Source of the DNA: Bacillota bacterium
Lineage (GTDB): Bacteria > Bacillota > Clostridia > Lachnospirales > Lachnospiraceae
NCBI GenBank assembly: GCA_023415475.1
Contig: JAEZKL010000135.1
Coordinates: forward strand, 1-28,429
Reading direction: 5' to 3'
Length of the DNA: 28,429 nt
The position numbers and the translations under genes are program-made. Within the stretch, counting starts at the first letter, position 1. Each line of letters opens with the position of its first letter. Positions 15,375 to 22,359 of the stretch are shown here, piece after piece. The notes under the pieces were generated by a model. The model was given only the letters and a program-made list of their open reading frames with translations. It was not told the DNA's origin and did not search any database.

Positions 15375-17765
15375 TTATCCCATTATTACAGTAACCTCAT
15401 GGCTGGATCCGACAGGCTGTACCTTAATATGGTCAACAGCTGCACCATCCAGACGAAGCTCCTTCACACCCTTCATAACACCGTGCGGATTAATTACATG
15501 GATATAATAAGTAGCACCACGCCAGATACGTGTCATACCAAACTCCGTCCAATTGGAAGGAATACAGGGATCTATGATTAATTCTTCAAGACCGGGGCGA
15601 ACACCCAACATATAATGGGTTGCTGAGAAATATGCCCAGCCGCCGGTTCCGGTCATAAAGGGATGTCTGGCACGTCCAAAACCGGTATGCTCCCTGCCCA
15701 TGATAAACTGGCAGTAGGAATAAGGCTCTGCTTCACGAATTTCGATCATGTCATTCTGGTGATAGGGACATAATGCATCATAGAATTTCATAGCACGGTC
15801 TCCGCGGCCAAGGATACATTCGGCTGCCCAAGCCCAGGGATTCGGATGACTGAAGATGGCCCCGTTTTCCTTGAGTCCAGGATATACGCGGGTAACGAAG
15901 CCAATCTCCTCATCCGGAACGGTATAGGAGGGACCGTTCAGCATAATTCCGTAAGGGGTATATAGATATTGATCGATGGAATCCATCGCCTGTTTCCCTT
16001 TATCCGGATCGGCTAATCCGGATAATACAGCCCAGGCATTTGATTCAAGATGAAGCTTACCTTCGACATCACTCATGGTACCTATTTTTCTTCCCGTTTT
16101 CGTGATTCCGCGGATATACCATTCCTGATCCCAAAGCTCGCTTTCGCATACATCTTTTACATGCTTTTGCATGGTTTCATAACGTTCTACATCTGTAGAC
16201 CTTCCTAAATATCTTGCAAGCTCAAGAAAATTACCCAGTGCCCAGTAATGCAGGAAGGAAACTAAAGCACTTTCTCCACCGCCAAGATTGAGACAATCAT
16301 TCCAATCGGCGCGAAGACCCTTGCATATACCGTGGCTTCCAACCTGTTCGTTCGAAAAGTCAAGAATTCTCTTCATATGCTCATATACGGTTCCGCTTCC
16401 GCCATCCGCATAAGTAATAATTTCATCTAAGAAATCAATTTCTCCGGTTTCACGAACATACTCAGCGATTGAGCTGACGAGCCATAAGGCATCATCGGAG
16501 CAAGCTTGATCAATACCATGAATAACATCGTTCTTATTCGGTATTGGGACAACGGTAGGCGACTTAAAGGGCTTCTCCTCGTTACTGGGATCAAACCATT
16601 CCGGCTGAAACAAGTGTAAACCATAGCCCTGTGAAACTAAGGCACGTAGTAGTTCAACAATTCTTTGACGGCATTTACCGGGGTTTGTATGTACTACAGT
16701 CATAGAATCTTGTGATGTATCTCGATAACCTAATCCGGTTCTCCCTCCAACTTCAATGAACGAGGCAAAGCGTGAGAACATAACATTGATTTCCGCCTGA
16801 TACAGAGTCCAGGTATTAATCAAGGTATTCATTCCCTCATTCGGTGTTTGTATTTGCAGCTTATCCCGTTTCTCTCTCCAGAAATCAGCCATCTGCAGAT
16901 AAGCACGGTCAATTTCTTTAAAATCAGAATACTTAGACCTAAGATTTCTTCCGACTTCCCGATTACCCTCACCAAGGATAAAGACCAGACGGATCTCCTC
17001 CCCCGGTTGCAGGATCAGCTTTTTATGCAGGGATCCACAGTGATTATTCCCTTTCTCATAGGAACCGCCGCAAAAGCCACGTTCCACTGCTACCGGATTA
17101 TCCTCTGTATGGTATAAGCCAATGAATTTGTCTCTTAGACAATCAAAGCTGTCCGGAGTAAAGCTGGCAGTAAAAAACTGATATCCAAATTCCTCATAGA
17201 ATAAGTCGTGTTCGATGATTCCATCCTCATAGGAGGAACCGGCTGCATAGTTACTCATCTGGAAATTTCGGTTATCCATATCGATATGATGATAGGAGAA
17301 CTCCAGATAGGAGAAAACACTTAAGCTTCTGGGCCTAGAATCCGTATTCTTAATGGTAACGTCCCAGAGCTCCACCGGATCGTCGATCGGTATAAAGAGC
17401 TTCTGACTTGCTTCTATATTATTATAGGAACAGGAATACTTCGTATAAGACAAGCCATGACGACATTCATACTGTGCCTGATCAAAGGGCTTGCCCACCG
17501 GCTGCCAGGATACACTCCAGTAATCCTTGCTTTCATCATCGCGAAGATAGACATAATGACCCGGACGATCCAGGGGAACACTGTTCGCTCTAAACCGTGT
17601 AATTCGATGATATTCCGGAGATTTATAAAAGATATATCCTCCAGCCGTATGATTAATGACTGCACACATATCTCTGACACCTAAGTAATTGGTCCATGAG
17701 GTGGGAAGATCCACTCTGTCGATGACATATTCTTGATGCTCATTATCAAAATAACCGTATTTCAT
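15375..17765 (-). CDS. GH94 disaccharide phosphorylase, resembling N,N'-diacetylchitobiose phosphorylase
   Basis: A cytoplasmic GH94 inverting phosphorylase of 796 residues that splits a beta-linked disaccharide with phosphate into a sugar 1-phosphate and a free sugar, saving ATP. No signal peptide is present. Domains follow the family order: N-terminal beta-sandwich (about 1-280), helical linker, (alpha/alpha)6 barrel (about 310-720) and C-terminal jelly roll. The catalytic acid is D490 in GLRADWNDCLNLGGGESA. By eye the key blocks, MKYGYFDN at the start, FIEVGGRTGLGYRDTSQD (336-353) and LNLGGGESA, match chitobiose phosphorylase of Vibrio rather than cellobiose phosphorylase, which reads ESGIGRGMGFRDSNQD in the same place. 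Substrate therefore may be (GlcNAc)2, but other GH94 specificities remain possible. GGAGGAGG lies 12 bases before the ATG and is covered by a long hairpin. Confidence 0.92.
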   Translation of the reverse strand: MKYGYFDNEHQEYVIDRVDLPTSWTNYLGVRDMCAVINHTAGGYIFYKSPEYHRITRFRANSVPLDRPGHYVYLRDDESKDYWSVSWQPVGKPFDQAQYECRHGLSYTKYSCSYNNIEASQKLFIPIDDPVELWDVTIKNTDSRPRSLSVFSYLEFSYHHIDMDNRNFQMSNYAAGSSYEDGIIEHDLFYEEFGYQFFTASFTPDSFDCLRDKFIGLYHTEDNPVAVERGFCGGSYEKGNNHCGSLHKKLILQPGEEIRLVFILGEGNREVGRNLRSKYSDFKEIDRAYLQMADFWREKRDKLQIQTPNEGMNTLINTWTLYQAEINVMFSRFASFIEVGGRTGLGYRDTSQDSMTVVHTNPGKCRQRIVELLRALVSQGYGLHLFQPEWFDPSNEEKPFKSPTVVPIPNKNDVIHGIDQACSDDALWLVSSIAEYVRETGEIDFLDEIITYADGGSGTVYEHMKRILDFSNEQVGSHGICKGLRADWNDCLNLGGGESALVSFLHYWALGNFLELARYLGRSTDVERYETMQKHVKDVCESELWDQEWYIRGITKTGRKIGTMSDVEGKLHLESNAWAVLSGLADPDKGKQAMDSIDQYLYTPYGIMLNGPSYTVPDEEIGFVTRVYPGLKENGAIFSHPNPWAWAAECILGRGDRAMKFYDALCPYHQNDMIEIREAEPYSYCQFIMGREHTGFGRARHPFMTGTGGWAYFSATHYMLGVRPGLEELIIDPCIPSNWTEFGMTRIWRGATYYIHVINPHGVMKGVKELRLDGAAVDHIKVQPVGSSHEVTVIMG

Positions 17766-17770
17766 AAAAA

Positions 17771-17820
17771 TAACACACCTCCTCCATATATAATTTAATT
17801 ATAATGAAGTAGATGTGTTA
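17771..17820 (-). promoter_or_regulatory. Long hairpin covering the phosphorylase ribosome site
   Basis: On the minus strand the 15 bases 17820-17806 can pair with 17785-17771 at 14 of 15 positions, G-U pairs included; the outer seven (TAACACA/TGTGTTA) are perfect. The loop holds a further palindrome, TATAATT-T-AATTATA on the plus strand. The 3' arm contains the whole GGAGGAGG ribosome site. The loop also contains a TATAAT (17798-17803), but no -35 box lies 16-18 bases from it. The region 17821-17896 is AT-rich and holds no clear promoter. Confidence 0.6.
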
Positions 17821-17896
17821 TGGTATTGTCAGGAATGTTAATATTTGATTGAATTTGCCATCTATCAGAAAGTGTTGTATTATTTATATATTTTTG

Positions 17897-18952
17897 TTAA
17901 TCACCTAATGTATTAATAAAGGAATTCAGCTTGTTTATGGTATCTTCCGAAAGGTCAAGATAGTAGTAATCGTTGACCGTATTCTGAAATAGCCAAATAT
18001 TCGAACGTCTTTTTTCATTCCGTAATACAAGCACATTATCAATGAATGTTATTGTCGTTAAGTAAGAATCGAAAATATTACTATTTTCGTAAACATCATA
18101 ATGAAGATTAAGCTTATAATATACGTCAGCTGTCTTTTCCAATTTAATATAATTTAACTCTGATATAATGTCCATCGGCTCATAGTTTCTAAATCCAAGC
18201 TCTGAGGTCAATTGTTTCAGAAAGGTTATGTCATTGATAGAAACTGTATTCCTTGAAATTGCTTCCTGACTATTCAGGTCATTATAACCATATCTTGTTA
18301 CTTCGACTTCCTTCGGTGATTTCAACTGATTAACGACAAGCTGGTCTCCTTCCCCCGGAAGAGACAATCGAACCATCATACTGATCATATTAATAAATAC
18401 AATTAAGAAAAAAACATCCAATAGCGTGCGAAGTAATCTCGCGAACCAACTCCAATTTTTCCTGCTACGAAAATCCCAGATGCTGCTTTCAATGTATTCT
18501 ATGGTTGCGATTGCGAGAAAGCTGATCACTGCAATCCAATAGGAATAGTAAAGATCATAATTCGTCGTTAGAAAAATCATGGACAAACTCAGGAAGAAGA
18601 ACAGGAATAAGATGATTCGCAGAAAAAAGGATGCACGAAACAGAAGGCTGCAATCATCTCCCTCTGTGATGAATTTCTTGATCGCCCCCATAAAAAAGGT
18701 AGCAATGGTAAAGAGTAATACGGAAAAAATCATTAATGCAAAGCCATATTTTACAAAATCAGAAAAAAGATAAATGACAAATGAGATGATTATCATAGCA
18801 AATCGTATATGATCATAGATCGTCTTCTTTGGCTTTCTCTCCTCCTCAACCTCATGCAAGCTATCTTCTTTTTCCTTCTCTACATAATATTCCTCTGTTT
18901 CTATATTTAGCTCCTTCACCCCATCGTCTGATTGCTTTGAGTAATCATCCAT
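17897..18952 (-). CDS. Unknown multi-pass membrane protein with soluble C-terminal domain
   Basis: I do not recognise this 351-residue protein. Residues 1-45 are hydrophilic and strongly charged (EEYYVEKEKEDSLHEVEEER), likely cytoplasmic. Hydrophobic segments lie at about 50-65, 70-92, 108-130, 134-153 and 176-196, so about five membrane helices. Residues 197-351 are a polar domain rich in Asn, Asp and Tyr with alternating beta-like stretches (VYYKLNLHYDVYE, LTTITFIDNVLVLRNEK). The start is ATG 18950-18952, with GGAGGTG 11 bases upstream; a TTG 13 codons earlier would place that ribosome site inside the gene. A good promoter and tandem operator-like repeats precede it. It is upstream of the phosphorylase gene on the same strand, but I see no terminator in between to settle whether they are separate. 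Confidence 0.75.
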   Translation of the reverse strand: MDDYSKQSDDGVKELNIETEEYYVEKEKEDSLHEVEEERKPKKTIYDHIRFAMIIISFVIYLFSDFVKYGFALMIFSVLLFTIATFFMGAIKKFITEGDDCSLLFRASFFLRIILFLFFFLSLSMIFLTTNYDLYYSYWIAVISFLAIATIEYIESSIWDFRSRKNWSWFARLLRTLLDVFFLIVFINMISMMVRLSLPGEGDQLVVNQLKSPKEVEVTRYGYNDLNSQEAISRNTVSINDITFLKQLTSELGFRNYEPMDIISELNYIKLEKTADVYYKLNLHYDVYENSNIFDSYLTTITFIDNVLVLRNEKRRSNIWLFQNTVNDYYYLDLSEDTINKLNSFINTLGD

Positions 18953-19030
18953 TACGTTAGCGGCACCTCCAAATATGACTATTAAGTTCAAGTTAAGAAT
19001 AGCCCAATTGCTTTCTGTTTTTTATAAGTT

Positions 19031-19059
19031 ATTGTACCAGATACTTCCTTATAATTCAA
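19031..19059 (-). promoter_or_regulatory. Sigma-A promoter of the unknown membrane protein
   Basis: On the minus strand TTGAAT (19054-19059) lies 17 bases before TACAAT (19031-19036), about 80 bases before the ATG. Both boxes are close to consensus. Confidence 0.6.
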
Positions 19060-19063
19060 TATT

Positions 19064-19095
19064 ATGTAATTTCCACGTGTAATGTATTTTCCACG
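19064..19095 (-). promoter_or_regulatory. Tandem operator-like direct repeats beside the -35 box
   Basis: On the minus strand CGTGGAAAATACAT (19095-19082) and CGTGGAAATTACAT (19077-19064) match at 13 of 14 positions, 18 bases apart. The nearer copy ends 4 bases from the -35 box. The position is typical of an activator or response-regulator site; the protein is unknown. Confidence 0.5.
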
Positions 19096-19188
19096 CCACC
19101 TCAGTATTATAAAGTATTTCTCTAATTAAAATGATAACAATCTTCTTCAGTGTAGAGTTTCATCGTATAATACGCAGTTTAATAGAGA

Positions 19189-19224
19189 TAAAAAAAACGC
19201 CTTACAGCACTTAGCTGAAGGCGT
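19189..19224 (-). terminator. Rho-independent terminator of the hydratase operon
   Basis: On the minus strand ACGCCTT-CAGC (19224-19214) pairs with GCTG-A-AAGGCGT (19208-19197) with one bulged base, loop TAAGT, then a run of eight T (19197-19190). It lies 15 bases after the hydratase stop codon. Confidence 0.9.
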
Positions 19225-19238
19225 ATTAATCTTTTATT

Positions 19239-21515
19239 TTAATTACGATAATAATTAATGAGACAACCTTTGAGAATAATCTCTCTCTCATCATCGGTTA
19301 ATTCGCCCAGTGTCAGTGTGAATTCTTTCATATCCTTATTCACAACATAGGCTTTGATCTCGTTCACCTTCTCGGCAACAGCGGTTCGAACATCCTTGAT
19401 AAAAAGGTAATCTCCGTTTTCAAAGGGTATCTCTTCTTTCAACAGGAAGGGAAGCATACCCCAGTTGATCAGATTGGAGCGGTAACGCTTTGTGGCGTAT
19501 TCTTTCGCAATATTTGCAAAGCCGCCTAACACCTTCTGACAGCTGGCTGCCTGTTCTCTGGCGGAGCCGTCACCTGGCTTAACAGCATAAATTGTACTTC
19601 CGATCTGGGTTTTCCTAGTATCAAAGGAGAATTTGGAGGATATCTTATCGTATACTGCTTTCATCTCATGATTAGCAACAGTTGCATCCTCTCCTGCAAT
19701 TCTGGCCTTCTCTGCCTTCTGCACCTCTTTCGCACGGCTCACATAGCCGGGATCCTTACGGGATAAGGTGTATTCTGCCAAACCTAACGGGTTGGAACGG
19801 AAGGAGGAGGTCTCACCGGAAGGAATGAGCTCATCCGTTGTTGTTACCGGATCATGAATCACGGAGACAACCTTTAATATCATATCCTCACTTAAAGCGG
19901 TCATAGCCGGCCAGTCTACGATTCCGGGGCCAAACTTAATATCAACACTGCTGTCCGGTTTGCCGATGCCGTTATAAACGCGGTTATCATAAATCTTACT
20001 GTCAAAATAATATTTCGGGTTAGTGAAGGTAACATCAATATCCTCTGCAGAGGTCAGATATCCCTGATTAGCTGCGGTGGCTGCGATACTTCTTGCATCC
20101 ATAAGTGCCACCGATGCAACCTGACCGTTCGTAATCTTAGAACCTTCTCTGTTCGGGAAGTTCCTTGTAGTATGACGGATACTGAAGCCGTTATTGGCAG
20201 GAACATCACCTGCACCAAAGCAAGGGCCACAGAAGGCGGTACGAATGGTCGCACCACTGGCCATGAGCTTCGCTACACTTCCATTCTTCACCAATTCCAG
20301 GAATACCGGTTGGCTGGCAGGATAAACACTGAGGGAGAATTCATCCGCACCGATGTATTTGCCATTCAATATATCCGTAGCATCACAGATATTTTCAAAG
20401 CCGCCTCCGGCACAGCCGGCGATGGTTCCCTGATCTACATATAATCGCCCGTTACGGACCTTATCCTTTAAGGAGTATTTGATTTTATTATTATCTAAGC
20501 TGACGAGCGCCTTCTTTTCTACCTCGTCAAGGATATCGTAAAGATTCGAATTCAACTCATCAATCGTATATACATTGCTGGGATGGAAGGGCATTGCAAT
20601 CATTGGCTTTATCTCAGAAAGGTCTACATAGATTACGCCATCATAATATGCCACCTTCTCCGGTGCCATTTCCTTATAAGCCTGGGGTCGGCCGTGAATC
20701 TCATAGAATTCCTTCACTGCGCTGTCAGTTCTCCATATGGAAGACAGACAGGTGGTCTCAGTCGTCATAACATCGATACCGATACGGTAATCGACGCTGA
20801 GATTCTGAATACCGTCTCCGACAAACTCCATTACTTTATTATTGACATAGCCGTTCGCAAATACCGCACCGATAATCGCAAGGGCAACGTCTTGTGGACC
20901 AACACCCTTTCTCGGTTTTCCTGTCAGATACACTGCAACAACTTCAGGCCTATTAATATCATAGGTACGGCTTAACAGCTGTTTCACAAGCTCAGGTCCG
21001 CCTTCTCCGATCGCCATGGTACCTAAAGCACCATAACGGGTATGGCTGTCAGAACCAAGAAGCATACTGCCGCCCTCTGCCAGCATCTCACGGGCATATT
21101 GATGGATAACAGCCTGATGAGGGGGCACATAGACACCACCGTATTTCTTTGCACAGGACAGACCAAACATGTGGTCATCCTCATTAATCGTACCACCGAC
21201 TGCACATAAGCTGTTATGGCAATTCGTAAGAACATAAGGTACCGGGAACTTTTCCAGTCCACTGGCTCTTGCTGTTTGGATAATACCGACGAAGGTAATA
21301 TCATGGGAGGTTAACTTGTCAAATTTGATTTTTAGCTTTTTGTCATCACCAGACGTGTTATGCTTTGTTAAAATTTCATATGTCATGGTACCCTTTTTAG
21401 CGGTTTCTTTATCGACTTCGATACCTGTTCTTGCTTTTACTAAAGCAGTATTCTGCTCTTCGACAATTTCATTCCCATTTAATAAGAAAGCACCTTTATC
21501 ATACAGCTTAATCAT
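19239..21515 (-). CDS. Aconitase-superfamily hydratase (single-chain, 758 residues)
   Basis: Cytoplasmic [4Fe-4S] hydro-lyase with the aconitase fold, including the C-terminal swivel domain in the same chain. Cluster cysteines are C368 (TIAGCAGGG), C429 and C432 (FCGPC), with the same order and nearly the same spacing as in aconitases. Other active-site blocks are GSDSHT (154-159), NREGS (455-459) and GDGSAREQAA in the swivel domain. It differs in wording and order from canonical AcnA/AcnB and is longer than LeuC; it fits the group usually annotated only as hydratase or YbhJ-like. Substrate is therefore open. The ATG is at 21513-21515 with GGAGG 8 bases upstream. It follows a membrane-anchored protein gene by 38 bases and ends at a clear terminator. 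No citrate synthase or isocitrate dehydrogenase gene is nearby. Confidence 0.85.
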   Translation of the reverse strand: MIKLYDKGAFLLNGNEIVEEQNTALVKARTGIEVDKETAKKGTMTYEILTKHNTSGDDKKLKIKFDKLTSHDITFVGIIQTARASGLEKFPVPYVLTNCHNSLCAVGGTINEDDHMFGLSCAKKYGGVYVPPHQAVIHQYAREMLAEGGSMLLGSDSHTRYGALGTMAIGEGGPELVKQLLSRTYDINRPEVVAVYLTGKPRKGVGPQDVALAIIGAVFANGYVNNKVMEFVGDGIQNLSVDYRIGIDVMTTETTCLSSIWRTDSAVKEFYEIHGRPQAYKEMAPEKVAYYDGVIYVDLSEIKPMIAMPFHPSNVYTIDELNSNLYDILDEVEKKALVSLDNNKIKYSLKDKVRNGRLYVDQGTIAGCAGGGFENICDATDILNGKYIGADEFSLSVYPASQPVFLELVKNGSVAKLMASGATIRTAFCGPCFGAGDVPANNGFSIRHTTRNFPNREGSKITNGQVASVALMDARSIAATAANQGYLTSAEDIDVTFTNPKYYFDSKIYDNRVYNGIGKPDSSVDIKFGPGIVDWPAMTALSEDMILKVVSVIHDPVTTTDELIPSGETSSFRSNPLGLAEYTLSRKDPGYVSRAKEVQKAEKARIAGEDATVANHEMKAVYDKISSKFSFDTRKTQIGSTIYAVKPGDGSAREQAASCQKVLGGFANIAKEYATKRYRSNLINWGMLPFLLKEEIPFENGDYLFIKDVRTAVAEKVNEIKAYVVNKDMKEFTLTLGELTDDEREIILKGCLINYYRN

Positions 21516-21553
21516 ACGAATAACCTCCCTAACCCCTTTTTGGGGCATTTTCC

Positions 21554-22090
21554 TTAATCTTCAATGTATCCTTCCGCCAGGTTGATGGTATAATACTCAT
21601 CGCAGTTGATTTGATTTGAGGTGAACACACCATTCTTTGCTTTCACGGTTAATTTAATTTTACCTTCGTCTGAGGGGGTGAAATTAATTGTAGTTTTACC
21701 GCTGAAAATATCATTGAAATAACCTGCATCCACAAATAGCTCCTCATATCCATCGAATTTAAAACGTATCTCCAGATTAGCCTCTGCACCGAACAGATTG
21801 ATGGTTTCCTGGGGAAGACTTACTGTCTTGCCCGGTGTAAGCTCGGTTACATTGATACCTTCGTTATATGCTTCCTCCGGTCCTACATAGAATGCCTTAA
21901 CATACTCCAGCTTTAAGTCGCTTTTATTCCTGATGACTATTTTGTTATCTGTGCTTTCCATGTATATTAATATGCCTATTATTAATAATACTGCAAGAAC
22001 CGCTACCCCAGCGATTGTTAACTTCTTTTTTGATTCAAAGATAGTCTCCTGCTTAACGGGTTTCGGCTGCTTCGCCTTAATTCTTCTCAT
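21554..22090 (-). CDS. Membrane-anchored protein of unknown function, first gene of the hydratase operon
   Basis: A 178-residue protein I do not recognise. Residues 1-23 are basic (MRRIKAKQPKPVKQ) and cytoplasmic, residues about 24-43 form one membrane helix (LTIAGVAVLAVLLIIGILIY), and the remaining 135 residues are outside, rich in beta-strand-like stretches (KTVSLPQETINLFG, TTINFTPSDEGKIKLTVKAK), suggesting an immunoglobulin-like sandwich. One cysteine is near the C-terminus. The ATG at 22088-22090 has GGAGGA 8 bases upstream; a TTG 13 codons earlier lacks a site. It has its own promoter at 22135-22163, and the hydratase starts 38 bases after its stop with no terminator, so they share an mRNA. 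A small CCCC-TTTTT-GGGG hairpin (21533-21545) lies in the junction. Confidence 0.75.
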   Translation of the reverse strand: MRRIKAKQPKPVKQETIFESKKKLTIAGVAVLAVLLIIGILIYMESTDNKIVIRNKSDLKLEYVKAFYVGPEEAYNEGINVTELTPGKTVSLPQETINLFGAEANLEIRFKFDGYEELFVDAGYFNDIFSGKTTINFTPSDEGKIKLTVKAKNGVFTSNQINCDEYYTINLAEGYIED

Positions 22091-22134
22091 TTTGATATTC
22101 CTCCATAAAATAATCATTTTTCCAGACAATCTTA

Positions 22135-22163
22135 ATGATAATAGGTTACTACAAAATAATCAA
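22135..22163 (-). promoter_or_regulatory. Sigma-A promoter of the membrane protein-hydratase operon
   Basis: On the minus strand TTGATT (22158-22163) lies 17 bases before TATCAT (22135-22140, five of six), about 45 bases before the ATG. Confidence 0.6.
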
Positions 22164-22170
22164 GTGTTTT

Positions 22171-22250
22171 TTCCGCATGGTGCAAAACAAATGTAAAGTC
22201 AGTAGACAAATTGGTTCATTTTACTTGGGATAAAGTGTTAGCATGCGGAA
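22171..22250. promoter_or_regulatory. Widely spaced 9-bp inverted repeat upstream of the hydratase promoter
   Basis: TTCCGCATG at 22171-22179 and its exact reverse complement CATGCGGAA at 22242-22250 lie 71 bases apart centre to centre; the nearer copy is 7 bases upstream of the -35 box. This could be a pair of operator half-sites allowing looping, or chance. Confidence 0.3.
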
Positions 22251-22280
22251 TGATTTATCAATAGGACGCAGTTCCTATAC

Positions 22281-22332
22281 AATAAAAGGATAACAGCAAA
22301 GCCATACAATGACGGCGATACTGTTATCCTTT
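22281..22332 (-). terminator. Rho-independent terminator of kdgK
   Basis: On the minus strand AAAGGATAACAG (22332-22321) pairs perfectly with CTGTTATCCTTT (22296-22285), loop of 24 bases, followed by TTATT after the last T of the stem. It lies 27 bases after the kdgK stop codon. Confidence 0.8.
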
Positions 22333-22359
22333 GTCTATTATCGTAATGCTGTCTTAAAA

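Noticed and set aside
15375..17765. Calling the GH94 enzyme a cellobiose phosphorylase
   Set aside because: The N-terminus, the GGRTGLGYRDTSQD block and the LNLGGGESA block look like chitobiose phosphorylase; the cellobiose enzymes differ at these places. Specificity is still not proven.
17798..17803. TATAAT as the phosphorylase -10 box
   Set aside because: No -35 box lies at 16-18 bases (CTGACA is 23 bases away), and the motif is part of a palindrome inside a long hairpin. Kept only as an alternative.
17821..17896. Catabolite-repression (cre) site near the sugar genes
   Set aside because: No match to the palindromic TGNAANCGNNNNCA pattern was found by eye here or at the other sugar-related promoters.
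20172..20444. Open frames on the plus strand opposite the hydratase, phosphorylase, kdgK, cmk and similar genes
   Set aside because: They lie wholly opposite well-identified genes, lack ribosome sites and give low-complexity proteins without motifs.
19239..21515. Naming the hydratase LeuC or a citric-acid-cycle aconitase
   Set aside because: It is much longer than LeuC and carries the swivel domain in the same chain; sequence blocks differ from AcnA and AcnB and no supporting genes are nearby.
22091..22129. Longer TTG-initiated N-termini for several genes (for example here, and at 18953-18991, 15288-15326 and 21516-21548)
   Set aside because: A GGAGG-type ribosome site lies inside each proposed extension at the right distance from an internal ATG that begins the recognisable protein.
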